Positions 39,263 through 48,575 of a stretch of DNA of 64,000 nt are shown in pieces. The stretch is from Gemmatimonadaceae bacterium (GTDB lineage Bacteria; Gemmatimonadota; Gemmatimonadetes; Gemmatimonadales; Gemmatimonadaceae), in contig DATLTC010000096.1 in NCBI GenBank assembly GCA_035533755.1, forward strand, positions 23,561 to 87,560, in the 5' to 3' direction. Each line of letters opens with the position of its first letter. Positions within the stretch are counted from its first letter, which is position 1. Below the pieces are notes generated by a model. It was not told where the DNA came from. It searched no databases and saw nothing but the letters and a program-made list of their open reading frames with translations. The position numbers and the translations under genes were made by a program.

Positions 39263-40279
39263 CTACTCCCCGGGATCGCCCACCGGGGCAAGGGCGCTCG
39301 TGCCGCCGATCGAGACCATGCGCTCGATGGCGCGGCGCGCGCGGCGCGCGATGTCGGGTGGGACCGTGATGTGGTGCTCGTTGCGCTGCAGCGCGCGCAG
39401 CACCTTGGGCAGCGTGGTCACCTTCATGTACGCGCACGAGGCCCGCTCGTTGGCGGCGAAGAACGTCTTGCCGGGATATTCGCGGCGCAACCGGTGGAGG
39501 ATGCCCACTTCGGTGGCGACGATGAATTCGTCGGCGCTCGAGTGCGCGGGACGGCGGATCATCCCCTCGGTGGAGAGAATCTCCACGCCGTCGGCGTCCA
39601 CGTCGCCCGCCGATAGCGCTTCGAGCACCGACGTCGAACAGCCGCACTCCGGATGGATCAGGAACTCGGCGTGCGGGTGCGCGGCCCGCTGGAGCGCCAG
39701 GTGCTCGGGGTCGATGGCCGCGTGCACGTGGCATTCGCCCATCCACACGTGGATGTTGTCGCGGCCCGTCATGCGCCGCACGTGGGCGCCCAGGAACATG
39801 TCGGGCAGAAACAGGATCTCGCGGTCGGCGGGGATCGCATTCACCACGTCCACCGCGTTCCCCGACGTGCAGCAGTAGTCGCTCTCCGCCTTCACGGCGG
39901 CAGTAGTATTTACATATGCCACCACGACCGCTTCCGGATGCTCGTCCTTCCAGGCGCGTAGTTCCCCGGCGTCGATCGTGGCGGCCAGGGAGCACCCCGC
40001 GGCCAGGTCGGGCAGGAGCACCGTCTTGGCCGGCGAGAGGATGGCCGCCGTCTCGGCCATGAAGTGCACGCCGCAGAAGATGATCACGTCGGCGTCGGTC
40101 CGGGCCGCTTCGCGCGACAGCCCCAGCGAGTCGCCCACGTAGTGGGCCACGTCCTGCACTTCGGGGCGTTCGTAGTTGTGGGCGAGGATCACCGCGTGGC
40201 GCGTGGCGGCGAGGGCGCGGATCTCGTCGTGCAGCGCGGCGGAACCGGCGTCGCGGGTGGGTGGGGTGTTCGTGGCCAT
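39263..40279 (-). CDS. nadA: Quinolinate synthase
   Basis: A 338-residue [4Fe-4S] enzyme condensing iminoaspartate with dihydroxyacetone phosphate. The three cluster Cys are in place: YCCTSGNAV (C136/137), HPECGCSTS (C212) and [11 protein letters not shown] (C282). [19 protein letters not shown] at about 34-52 and [12 protein letters not shown] near 72-83 are the substrate-binding landmarks. It lies 60 bp after nadB and 4 bp before nadC, with the whole operon on the minus strand. Confidence 0.97.
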   Translation of the reverse strand: MATNTPPTRDAGSAALHDEIRALAATRHAVILAHNYERPEVQDVAHYVGDSLGLSREAARTDADVIIFCGVHFMAETAAILSPAKTVLLPDLAAGCSLAATIDAGELRAWKDEHPEAVVVAYVNTTAAVKAESDYCCTSGNAVDVVNAIPADREILFLPDMFLGAHVRRMTGRDNIHVWMGECHVHAAIDPEHLALQRAAHPHAEFLIHPECGCSTSVLEALSAGDVDADGVEILSTEGMIRRPAHSSADEFIVATEVGILHRLRREYPGKTFFAANERASCAYMKVTTLPKVLRALQRNEHHITVPPDIARRARRAIERMVSIGGTSALAPVGDPGE

Positions 40280-40339
40280 ACGCCTCGGATATTAGTCGCG
40301 CCGGCCGACGAGCGGCGGGCGTCGCACTCAAACGAACGT

Positions 40340-41851
40340 TTAGACTTCGATGTGCCGTCCCCGCCACGCGCCGCGGGTGCGCGGGAAGTCGCTCCGGTAG
40401 TGCCCACCGCGCGACTCGCGTCGCTGCAGCGCCGCATCGACGATGAGGCGCGCCGTCTGGACGAGGTTCTCCTCCTCCGTGGCCCCGTCCGGCAACCGCG
40501 ACTCGAGGTCGCGCAGCGCCACCTGCGCGCTCCGGAGCCCCGCGGCCGTGCGCACGATGCCGGCGTACTGCCACATGATCATCCGCACGAGATCGGCCGA
40601 CACCTGCGCGGCGCCCCGATCATGCAGCACGGGCACCGTCCACGACGTGTGGCGCGGCAGGTGCGCGAGTTTGGGGATCGTCTCCAGCCGCCGCGCCACC
40701 CGCTCGGCGAACACCAGCCCTTCGAGCAGGGAGTTGGACGCCAGCCGGTTGGCGCCGTGCACGCCGGTGCGCGACACCTCGCCGCACGCGAACAACCGCC
40801 GCAGACTCGACTGTCCGTACAGATCGGTGACGATGCCGCCCATCATGTAGTGCGCCGCCGGCGTCACCGGGATGCGGTCCTTGCGCGGGTCGATGCCGCG
40901 GGCGAGACAGATGGCGAGGATCCCCGGGAATCGCTGGCCGAACGATCGCCCGAGCTTCCGCGCATCCAGCAGCACCCGACGGCCGGCGCGCTGCTCGCGG
41001 AAGATCGCGCGGGCCACGACGTCGCGCGGCGCGAGTTCGGCCAGCGGGTGCTTGGTCTTCATGAATCGCACGCCGCGGTCGTTGACGAGGGTGGCCCCCT
41101 CGCCGCGCACCGCCTCGGAGATGAGTTGCAGCGGATTCTCCGGCGTATCGAGCGCCGTCGGATGGAACTGCACGAACTCCATGTCGGCCAGTCTGGCGCC
41201 GGCGCGATGGGCGATGGCGAAGCCGTCGCCGGTGGCGACCACGGGATTCGTGGTGTAGCGATACACCTGCCCGCAGCCGCCGGCGGCGAGCACGGTGGCA
41301 TCGGCCACGATCTCCGTGGCGTGCCCGCGCACGCTCGCCCGGAGCCCGAGCACGGCGCCGCGGGACACGATGCAATCGAGCACCCGCGCATGCTCGATCA
41401 CGCGCACCCGCTTGGTCTCGCGCACCCGTTGGATGAGGGTGCGCGCCACCTCGGCGCCGGTCTGGTCGCCGTGCGCATGCACGATGCGGTACGCGGAGTG
41501 CGCGGCCTCGCGCCCCAGCACGAGCCGCCCTTCGGGCCCGATGTCGAATTCGGCGCCGGCGGTCTGCAATTCGCGCACCCGCTCCGGGCCTTCCTCGACC
41601 AGCACCTGGACGGCCGCCGCGTCGCAGAGGGCGGCGCCGGCGGCCAGCGTATCGCGCCGGTGGAGGCTCGGCGAATCCCCGGCCCCGAGCGCGGCCGCGA
41701 TGCCGCCCTGCGCATACGCCGTGGCGCTGTCGAACAGCGAGCGCTTGGTGAGCAGCACCACGTCGCCGTGCCGCGACGCGCGCCAGGCGGTGAGCAGGCC
41801 GGCGACGCCGCTACCCACGACCACGAACCGCGTCCGGATGCGCTCCTCCAT
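40340..41851 (-). CDS. nadB: L-aspartate oxidase
   Basis: A 503-residue FAD enzyme oxidising L-aspartate to iminoaspartate, the first step of de novo NAD synthesis. The FAD motif VVGSGVAGLLTAWRAS is at about 11-26, followed by SATAYAQGGIAAALG. Further landmarks are EFVQFHPTAL, PVTPAAHYMMGGI and GVHGANRLASNSLLEGLVF. It opens the nadBAC operon and diverges from the BMP gene with a 65-bp shared promoter region. I see no NrtR or NiaR-type site that I can support. Confidence 0.97.
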   Translation of the reverse strand: MEERIRTRFVVVGSGVAGLLTAWRASRHGDVVLLTKRSLFDSATAYAQGGIAAALGAGDSPSLHRRDTLAAGAALCDAAAVQVLVEEGPERVRELQTAGAEFDIGPEGRLVLGREAAHSAYRIVHAHGDQTGAEVARTLIQRVRETKRVRVIEHARVLDCIVSRGAVLGLRASVRGHATEIVADATVLAAGGCGQVYRYTTNPVVATGDGFAIAHRAGARLADMEFVQFHPTALDTPENPLQLISEAVRGEGATLVNDRGVRFMKTKHPLAELAPRDVVARAIFREQRAGRRVLLDARKLGRSFGQRFPGILAICLARGIDPRKDRIPVTPAAHYMMGGIVTDLYGQSSLRRLFACGEVSRTGVHGANRLASNSLLEGLVFAERVARRLETIPKLAHLPRHTSWTVPVLHDRGAAQVSADLVRMIMWQYAGIVRTAAGLRSAQVALRDLESRLPDGATEEENLVQTARLIVDAALQRRESRGGHYRSDFPRTRGAWRGRHIEV

Positions 41852-41916
41852 GGCATGGAATCAATCCCCGGGGCCAGCCTTGCGGTACCCCGCGTGCGCG
41901 CACGATTGTTCAGCCC

Positions 41917-42957
41917 ATGCGCAAGCTGCTCATCCTCGTGGGCGTGCTCCTCGCCGCTCACGTGGCGTTGCTGTTCGTGCACCCCGCCGGCGCCGCCTCG
42001 CCCACGATCGACCCCCATGCCGTGAACATCGGCATCGTGTTCGACGTCGGCGGTCGCGGCGACAAATCGTTCAACGACGCCGCCTACGTGGGCGCCGAGC
42101 GCGCCGAGAAGGAGCTGGGCGTGGACGTGCGGTTCATCGAGCCCGGCGACGGTTCCGATCGCGAAGCCGGATTGCGCATCCTCGCCGCCGAAGGGATGAA
42201 GCTCGTGATCGGTATCGGGTTCATCTTCACCGACGATCTCACGCAGCTCGCCAGGGAATACCCCAACACCGACTTCGCCGGCGTGGACTTCTCGGTCGCC
42301 ACCGACAGTGCGGGCAATCCCATCCAGCCGCCGCCCAATCTGGCGGCGCTCAAGTTTCGCGAAGAGGAAGGATCGTTCCTCGTCGGCGCGCTGGCGGCGA
42401 TGGTCGGCCATTCGAAGAAGCTCGGGTTCGTGGGCGGCATGAACTCGCCGCTCATCCAGAAATTCCAGGCGGGCTACGCGGCGGGCGTCCACTACGTGTG
42501 CCCCGACTGCCAGGTCATCGCGCAGTACGCCGGCGTCACGCCCGACGCCTTCCGCAATCCGGGCAAGGGCAAGGAGCTGGCGCTCTCCCAGTACCAGAGC
42601 GGCGTGAACGTCATCTTCCACGCCTCGGGCTCCACGGGGCTGGGCGTGTTCGAGGCCGCGCGGCAGACCGACAAGCTGGCGATCGGCGTGGACGCCGATC
42701 AATACTCCGAAGCGCCGGGCCACGTGCTCACGTCCATGGTCAAGGGCGTGGACGCCGCGGTATTCGACGTGATCAAGCGCGTGAAGGACGGCACGTTCAA
42801 GGGCGGGATCTACACGTTCGGCCTCGCCCAGAACGGCGTGCGCTACGTCTACGACGAGCACAACAAGGCGCTCATCCCCGATAGCGTCCACACGCGCCTC
42901 GAACAGATCAGGGCCGACATCATCGCCGGCAAGATCAAGGTGCCGACCACGCCATGA
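41917..42957 (+). CDS. BMP family nucleoside-binding protein of an ABC importer
   Basis: A 346-residue periplasmic binding protein with a signal segment (residues 1-26) and the BmpA/PnrA pattern: IGIVFDVGGRGDKSFNDAAY near 37-56, then a long two-lobed domain with EEGSFLVGALAAM and GGMNSPLIQKFQAGY. No lipobox is visible in the front segment, so it is probably soluble in the periplasm or anchored by an uncleaved signal. PnrA-type proteins bind purine nucleosides. It is the first gene of a four-gene importer operon and overlaps the ATPase gene by 4 bp. Confidence 0.93.
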   Translation: MRKLLILVGVLLAAHVALLFVHPAGAASPTIDPHAVNIGIVFDVGGRGDKSFNDAAYVGAERAEKELGVDVRFIEPGDGSDREAGLRILAAEGMKLVIGIGFIFTDDLTQLAREYPNTDFAGVDFSVATDSAGNPIQPPPNLAALKFREEEGSFLVGALAAMVGHSKKLGFVGGMNSPLIQKFQAGYAAGVHYVCPDCQVIAQYAGVTPDAFRNPGKGKELALSQYQSGVNVIFHASGSTGLGVFEAARQTDKLAIGVDADQYSEAPGHVLTSMVKGVDAAVFDVIKRVKDGTFKGGIYTFGLAQNGVRYVYDEHNKALIPDSVHTRLEQIRADIIAGKIKVPTTP

Positions 42958-44534
42958 CCCAACCGACCGGCGAACCTCGCCCGGCGGCGGCCGGCCCGTC
43001 CAGCCCGCCCGCCGTCTCGCTGCATGGCATCGACAAGTCGTTCGGCCCCGTGCGCGCCAACCGCGCCGCCTCGCTCGAGGTGGCGCGCGGCGAGATCCAC
43101 GCGCTCGTCGGCGAGAACGGCGCCGGCAAGTCCACGCTGATGCGGGTGCTGAGCGGCATGTACGCGCCCAGCGCCGGCACGGTGGCGGTGAACGGCCGCG
43201 ACGTGACCGGCTGGAGCACGGCGCAGGCCATCGACGCCGGCGTGGGCATGGTGCACCAGCACTTCATGCTCGTGCCCACGCTCACCGTGGCCGAGAACAT
43301 CGTCCTCGGGCGCGAGGTCACGTCGGCCGGACAACTCGATCGGGCGGGCGCCGAGCGCGCGGTGTCGGAGTTGAGCGCGCGCACGGGGCTGGCGGTGGCG
43401 CCCCATCGCAAGGTCGGTGATCTGTCGGTGGGGGAGGCCCAACGGGTGGAGATCCTGAAGACGCTCTACCGCGGCGCCCGCATCCTGATCCTCGACGAGC
43501 CCACGGCGGTGCTCTCGCCCCGCGAAGTGGACGACCTGTGGCGCGTGCTCCGCCAGATGCGCCAGGGCGGCGACACGATCGTGCTCATCACCCACAAGCT
43601 CGACGAGGTGATGGAGGTGTCCGACACCGTCACCGTGATGCGCCAGGGCCAGACCGTGGGACGCGTGGCCACCCGCCTCACCTCGCCCGCCGAGCTCGCG
43701 CGGCTGATGGTGGGGCGCGACGTCGCGCTCACCGGAGCCGGCGGGGCGCCCGTGCCCGTGCATACGGTGCGCGCCGACGCCCGCGTGGCCCTGGAGGTGC
43801 GCGAACTCACGGTGGCCGACGCGCGCAAGGCGCACGCCGTGGACGGCGTGAGCTTCGCGATCGCGCCCGGCGAGATCCTCGGCGTCGCGGGCGTGGAGGG
43901 CAATGGGCAGACCGAGCTGGTGGAGGCGATCGCCGGCCTGCGCGCCATCGCGTCGGGCGCCATCCTGCTCGACGGCCACGACATCTCGCGCCGGACGGTG
44001 CGCGCGCGCAGCGACGCCGGCCTCTCACACATTCCCGAAGACCGCCAGACGCGCGGCCTGGTGCTCGACTACTCGATCGCCGACAACCTGATCCTGGGGC
44101 AGCAGCACCGATTCGCGCGGCACGGCGCGCTCGACGCCGCGCGCATCGCCGACAACGCGCGGCGGCAGATCGCGACGTTCGACATCCGGCCGTCCGACGC
44201 CACGGCGCCGGCCCGGGCGCTGTCGGGCGGCAACCAGCAGAAGATCGTGATCGCGCGCGAGATGGGGCGCGACTTCAGCGTGCTGCTCGCCGCCCAACCC
44301 ACCCGCGGGGTGGACGTCGGCGCCATCGAGTTCATCCACGCGCAGCTCCGCGAGGCGAGCGCCGCCGGCAAGGCGGTGCTGCTCGTCTCGGCCGACCTGG
44401 CCGAAATCCTGGCGCTCTCCGACCGGATCGCGGTGATGTACGGCGGCCGCTTCGCCGCCGTGCTGCCGCGAGCCGACGCCACCAAGGACGTGCTGGGGGC
44501 CTACATGACCGGCGCCTCGGGGCGGGCCGCATGA
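42954..44534 (+). CDS. Nucleoside/sugar-type ABC importer ATPase with two nucleotide-binding domains
   Basis: A 526-residue duplicated ATPase. Domain 1 has GENGAGKST, LSVGEAQRVEILK and ILILDEPTAVL; domain 2 has the atypical Walker A region GVEGNGQTE, then LSGGNQQKIVIARE and LLAAQPTRGVDVG. The weakened second site is normal for the YufO/RbsA-like group. It powers uptake through the two permeases that follow. ATGA overlaps tie it to both neighbours. Confidence 0.94.
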   Translation: MTQPTGEPRPAAAGPSSPPAVSLHGIDKSFGPVRANRAASLEVARGEIHALVGENGAGKSTLMRVLSGMYAPSAGTVAVNGRDVTGWSTAQAIDAGVGMVHQHFMLVPTLTVAENIVLGREVTSAGQLDRAGAERAVSELSARTGLAVAPHRKVGDLSVGEAQRVEILKTLYRGARILILDEPTAVLSPREVDDLWRVLRQMRQGGDTIVLITHKLDEVMEVSDTVTVMRQGQTVGRVATRLTSPAELARLMVGRDVALTGAGGAPVPVHTVRADARVALEVRELTVADARKAHAVDGVSFAIAPGEILGVAGVEGNGQTELVEAIAGLRAIASGAILLDGHDISRRTVRARSDAGLSHIPEDRQTRGLVLDYSIADNLILGQQHRFARHGALDAARIADNARRQIATFDIRPSDATAPARALSGGNQQKIVIAREMGRDFSVLLAAQPTRGVDVGAIEFIHAQLREASAAGKAVLLVSADLAEILALSDRIAVMYGGRFAAVLPRADATKDVLGAYMTGASGRAA

Positions 44535-45643
44535 GCGCCTCCCCCACGCCCGCTCCGGCGGCCGCGCCCCTCGGGGCGCGCCGCGCCCGGCTGCGCGCGC
44601 AGCTCGAAGAGGCCGTGCTGCCGCCGATCGTCGCGCTGCTCATCGCGGCGCTGGTGGGCGACATCCTGATCCTCACCTACGGCCAGTCGCCGGGCGCCGT
44701 GTACCGATTGCTGTTCGAGGGCACCTGGGGCAACGCCTACGGACTCGGCCAGGTGCTGTACAAGGCCACCACGCTCACGTTCACCGGACTCTCGGTGGCG
44801 ATCGGGCTTCGCGCCGGCCTGTTCAACATCGGCGCCGAGAGCCAGCTCGCGGCCGGCGGATTCGTGGCCGCGGTCGTGGGCACGCTGCTGCCGCCGGGCA
44901 TTCCGGCCCTCGTCGTGCTGCCGTTGTTCCTGCTCGCCGCGGCGGTGGGCGGCGGGGTGGTGGGCGGCGCGGCGGGCGTGCTCAAATCCCGGTGGGGCGC
45001 GCACGAGGTGATCACCACGATCATGCTCAACTTCATCGTGCTGGCGCTGCTCAACTACCTGACGGTGGCGCACTTCAAGGTATTCGACACGCTGCACACG
45101 GCCGAGATCCGCAGCGGCGCGCTGCCGCGGCTGTCGGCGGTGATCCCGGCGTTCCACGGTTCGGCGGCCAACGTGGTGATCCTCCTGGCGCTGATCGCGG
45201 TCGCGATCGCGTGGTGGTATCTCTTCCGCTCGCGCGCCGGCTACGAACTGCGCGCCGCGGGGCTCCAGCCGCAGGCGGCGGAGTACGGGGGCGTGCACGT
45301 GCCGGGCGTCTGGTGGCGGGCCATGCTCATCTCGGGCGCTGTGGCCGGCATCGGCGGGCTCAACTTCGTGCTCGGCTACAAGCATTACTACGAGGACGGG
45401 TTCAGCACCGGCGCCGGATTCCTCGGCATCGCCGTGGCGCTCGTGGGACGGAACAATCCGGTGGGCGTGGTGCTGGCGGCGCTGCTGTTCGGCACGCTGT
45501 CGCAGGGCGGACTGGCCGTGAACGCCCTCGTGCCCAAGCAGATGGTCGAGGTGCTGCAGGCCGTGGTGATCATCGCCGTGGCCACGTCGGTGCCCGAGGT
45601 ACGGCGCCTGCTGCGCGGCGCGCGGAGGAGCCCCGACGCATGA
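44531..45643 (+). CDS. Nucleoside-type ABC importer permease 1
   Basis: A 370-residue inner-membrane protein with about nine hydrophobic segments starting near residue 30. The family region GLRAGLFNIGAESQLAAGGF and GAHEVITTIMLNFI matches YufP-like permeases of BMP-type importers. ATG 44531 overlaps the ATPase stop; an upstream open frame is only an ATPase shadow. It pairs with the next permease as a heterodimeric channel. Confidence 0.93.
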   Translation: MSASPTPAPAAAPLGARRARLRAQLEEAVLPPIVALLIAALVGDILILTYGQSPGAVYRLLFEGTWGNAYGLGQVLYKATTLTFTGLSVAIGLRAGLFNIGAESQLAAGGFVAAVVGTLLPPGIPALVVLPLFLLAAAVGGGVVGGAAGVLKSRWGAHEVITTIMLNFIVLALLNYLTVAHFKVFDTLHTAEIRSGALPRLSAVIPAFHGSAANVVILLALIAVAIAWWYLFRSRAGYELRAAGLQPQAAEYGGVHVPGVWWRAMLISGAVAGIGGLNFVLGYKHYYEDGFSTGAGFLGIAVALVGRNNPVGVVLAALLFGTLSQGGLAVNALVPKQMVEVLQAVVIIAVATSVPEVRRLLRGARRSPDA

Positions 45644-46521
45644 TGTTCCTCGCCTTTCTCGCGCAGACCATCCGCATCTCCATTCCGTATCTTTTCGCGT
45701 CGGCGGGCGGCGTGCTGTCGGAGCGCTCCGGGCTCATCGCGCTCGGCCTCGAGGGCTACATGCTCACCGGCGCCTTCTGCGCGGCGATCGGGAGCTACTT
45801 CGGCCACAATCCGTGGTTCGGCGTGCTGGCCGGCATGGCGGGCGGCGCCTCGTTCGCGCTGCTCTACGCGCTCTGTTCCATTCGCTACAAGGCCGACCAG
45901 GTGGTGGTGGGCGTGGCCATCAACCTGCTGGCCATCGGCGCCACGCGGTTCTTCCTCAAACTGCTGTTCCACAGCTCGGCCAACTCGCCGCGCGTGCCCG
46001 GGTTCTCGGTGGCCGAGACGGGCTCGGGGATCCGCGCGCTGGCGCACAATCCCCTGATCTGGCTCGGCGCCCTGAGCATCCCCGCCGTGGCCTGGGTGCT
46101 GTACCGCACGCCGTTCGGCTTGCGGGTGCGCGCCGTGGGCGAGCACCCTGGGGCGGCGCTCTCGGTGGGAGTGCCGGTGGCGCGGGTGCAGTGGCTGGCC
46201 GTGGCCATTTCTGGCGCGATCGCCGGACTCGGCGGCGCCTACCTGACCCTCGACCAGCACCAGTTCAGCGACCAGATGACCGCGGGGCGCGGGTTCATCG
46301 CCCTGGCCGCGATCATCTTCGGCCGCTGGGATCCGCCGCGGATCGCCCTCGCCTGCCTGTTGTTCGCGGCTGCGGAGACCTTCCAGATCCGCCTGCAGGG
46401 CGTGGCATTCGTGCCGGCGCAGTTCGTGGAGATGATTCCCTACGTGCTCACCATCGTCGCTCTCGCGGGCGTGGTGGGCCGCGCCGTTCCGCCGGCCGCC
46501 CTCGGCAAGACGAACGAGTAG
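45640..46521 (+). CDS. Nucleoside-type ABC importer permease 2
   Basis: A 293-residue YufQ-like permease with about eight hydrophobic segments and the motif SERSGLIALGLEGYMLTGAF, plus GEHPGAALSVGVPV and GLGGAYLTLDQHQF. It overlaps the first permease gene by 4 bp (an ATGATG start). It completes the importer operon 41917-46521. A likely function is purine nucleoside salvage, based on the family of the binding protein. Confidence 0.93.
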   Translation: MMFLAFLAQTIRISIPYLFASAGGVLSERSGLIALGLEGYMLTGAFCAAIGSYFGHNPWFGVLAGMAGGASFALLYALCSIRYKADQVVVGVAINLLAIGATRFFLKLLFHSSANSPRVPGFSVAETGSGIRALAHNPLIWLGALSIPAVAWVLYRTPFGLRVRAVGEHPGAALSVGVPVARVQWLAVAISGAIAGLGGAYLTLDQHQFSDQMTAGRGFIALAAIIFGRWDPPRIALACLLFAAAETFQIRLQGVAFVPAQFVEMIPYVLTIVALAGVVGRAVPPAALGKTNE

Positions 46522-46614
46522 GCGGCGCTCGACTTGGTGAGATCCTGACATCGGGGGCGTTTGTCATGGCGGCCGGACGCTGCTTGATTACGTCACCCTA
46601 ATCCACGACGTCTG

Positions 46615-47934
46615 ATGCTCGCCTCCGCCGCCACCGCCACGCCCCCCACTCCACCACGAGACCGCCCCATCGGCCGTCTCGCGGTGCTCATGGTGACGGC
46701 GTTCATCGACATGGTGGGGCTGTTGATGATCGTTCCGCTGCTCCCGTTCTACGCCAAGTCGCTCGGCGCGAGCGGCCTCATGGTGGGATTGCTCGTGTCG
46801 TCGTACGCGGTGGCGCAGTTGATCAGCGCGCCGTACTGGGGGCGCCTCTCCGATCGCCACGGCCGGCGGCCCGCGCTGCTGGTGGGACTCACGGCATCGG
46901 CCATCGCGTACGTGATCTTCGGCTACGCGACATCGCTGTGGCTGCTCTTCCTGTCGCGCATCGTGCAGGGGGCGGGCGGCGGCACGGTGAGCGTCGTCCA
47001 GGCTTACGTGGCCGACGCCACCAAACCCGAGGACCGCGCCAGGAGCCTGGGCCTGCTCTCGGCCGCCACCAATGCCGGCGTCGCCATCGGACCGGTGCTC
47101 GGCTCGCTCAGCCTCGGCGTCGGGGGTCACGCGCCGGGACTCGCCGCGGCCGCGCTGTGCCTGGCCAACATCCTGTTCGCCTCGCGCTATCTGCACGAAT
47201 CGCGGGACATGGTCGAAGCCCGCGCGCGCCCCCACGCCAAGGGGCGCTCGCGCGAGGCCATGCTGCGTGTGATCACGCATTCGGGCGAGCCGGCGTCGCG
47301 CCTGATCTGGATCTACGCGCTGGGCATGGGCGCGTTCCAGGGCGTCACGGCCATCCTCGCGCTCTTCCTCGCCGCGCGATTCGGCGTGACCGCGAGGACG
47401 ATCGGCTATTTCTTCATGTACATCGGCGTCATCTCGGTGGTCACCCGCGCCTTCGTGCTGGGTCGCGCCGTGGACCGGTTCGGCGAACCGCGCCTGTCAC
47501 GCCTGGGCGCCGTGCTGCTGGCGCTGGGATTGACGATCATGCCGTTCACGCACCGGCTGGCCAACCCACACGCCGTGGCGTCGCTGTTCGGGGGCCTGCT
47601 GCCGCCGGGGCTGGTGGAGCTCATCCCGTACATCCCGCTGGCCATCGCCGTGGCCCTCGTCCCGCTGGGCACCGCGTTCACCTTCCCGTGCGTCACCGCG
47701 ATGTTGTCGCGTGTGACGCCGGACCACGAGCGCGGATTGTACATGGGCGTGCAGCAGACGTTCGGCGGGATGGCGCGCGTGATCTTCCCCGTGCTCGCCG
47801 GCTGGATGTTCGACCGGGTGATCGAACTCCCGTTCCTCGTGTCGGCGGCCCTGGCGGCCGCGACGATCTTTCTGGGATTGGGGATGGAGCAGTACGTCAA
47901 GCCGCGTGCGCCCGAGGTGGTGATCCGGAGCTAG
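46615..47934 (+). CDS. MFS transporter (TetA-like drug/H+ antiporter type)
   Basis: A 439-residue protein with 12 predicted membrane segments. The loop 2-3 signature GRLSDRHGRRPALLVG is at about 80-95, and the motif C region GPVLGSLSL follows near 163. The central cytoplasmic loop is short (about 200-225). It lies 93 bp after the importer operon and probably has its own promoter. It is an exporter-type MFS member; the substrate is unknown. It ends 9 bp from the convergent ANTAR gene. Confidence 0.9.
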   Translation: MLASAATATPPTPPRDRPIGRLAVLMVTAFIDMVGLLMIVPLLPFYAKSLGASGLMVGLLVSSYAVAQLISAPYWGRLSDRHGRRPALLVGLTASAIAYVIFGYATSLWLLFLSRIVQGAGGGTVSVVQAYVADATKPEDRARSLGLLSAATNAGVAIGPVLGSLSLGVGGHAPGLAAAALCLANILFASRYLHESRDMVEARARPHAKGRSREAMLRVITHSGEPASRLIWIYALGMGAFQGVTAILALFLAARFGVTARTIGYFFMYIGVISVVTRAFVLGRAVDRFGEPRLSRLGAVLLALGLTIMPFTHRLANPHAVASLFGGLLPPGLVELIPYIPLAIAVALVPLGTAFTFPCVTAMLSRVTPDHERGLYMGVQQTFGGMARVIFPVLAGWMFDRVIELPFLVSAALAAATIFLGLGMEQYVKPRAPEVVIRS

Positions 47935-47943
47935 GGCTGCTGC

Positions 47944-48549
47944 CTAGTGTTCGCTCGCGCCGGGTTCGCTGGCCAGGACGGCCTTGGCGATCTCGACCAT
48001 CGGCACCGACCGATCCTGGCTCGTGCGCTGCAGGATGCGATACGCTTCCTGCTCCGACGATCCCGTCCGCCGCATGAGGATGCCCTTGGCACGCTCGATC
48101 ATCTTGCGGTTCTCCAGCGCCTGCCGCGCGCTGTCGGCGTCCTTGCGCGCCGAGGCCAGTTCCTTGGCGCGCGTGGCCGCCAGGCGGATCGTGGAATCGA
48201 GCACGCGCGGCGGGGCCGGCTTGGGCAGGAACGCGATCGCGGCCGTGGCCGTCACGTCGTGGTCCGAGAGCGTGAGTGCCTGATCGCCGCTGAACAGCAC
48301 CACCGCTACGCCGGGCGTGGTGTGCGTGATCACTTCCGCGGCTTCGATGCCCGATCCGTCGGGCATGTGGACGTCGAGCAGCACCACGTCGGGCACCAGC
48401 TCGAGCGCGCGTTCCTGCGCTTCACGTCCCGTGCCGACCTCGGCGACCACGATGTGGCCGAGCGCCGACAGCAGCTCCACGAGCAGCGATCTCGCGTTGC
48501 TGTCGTCTTCCGCGACGAGGATCCGGATCTGCGGCGGGCCGTCGGTCAT
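47944..48549 (-). CDS. Response regulator with ANTAR RNA-binding domain
   Basis: A 201-residue protein: receiver with AEDD (about 13-16), phosphoacceptor D59 in VVLLDVHMPDGSG and Lys in FLPKPAPP; a short coiled linker (ELASARKDADSARQ); then an ANTAR domain, ENRKMIERAKGILMRRTGSS with EQEAYRILQRTS. ANTAR proteins bind paired RNA hexaloop hairpins and prevent termination when phosphorylated. The hybrid kinase gene lies 26 bp upstream on the same strand and is the likely phosphodonor. The RNA targets are not evident here. Confidence 0.92.
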   Translation of the reverse strand: MTDGPPQIRILVAEDDSNARSLLVELLSALGHIVVAEVGTGREAQERALELVPDVVLLDVHMPDGSGIEAAEVITHTTPGVAVVLFSGDQALTLSDHDVTATAAIAFLPKPAPPRVLDSTIRLAATRAKELASARKDADSARQALENRKMIERAKGILMRRTGSSEQEAYRILQRTSQDRSVPMVEIAKAVLASEPGASEH

Positions 48550-48575
48550 AGAGACAAAGTTAGGTGCGCACCCGC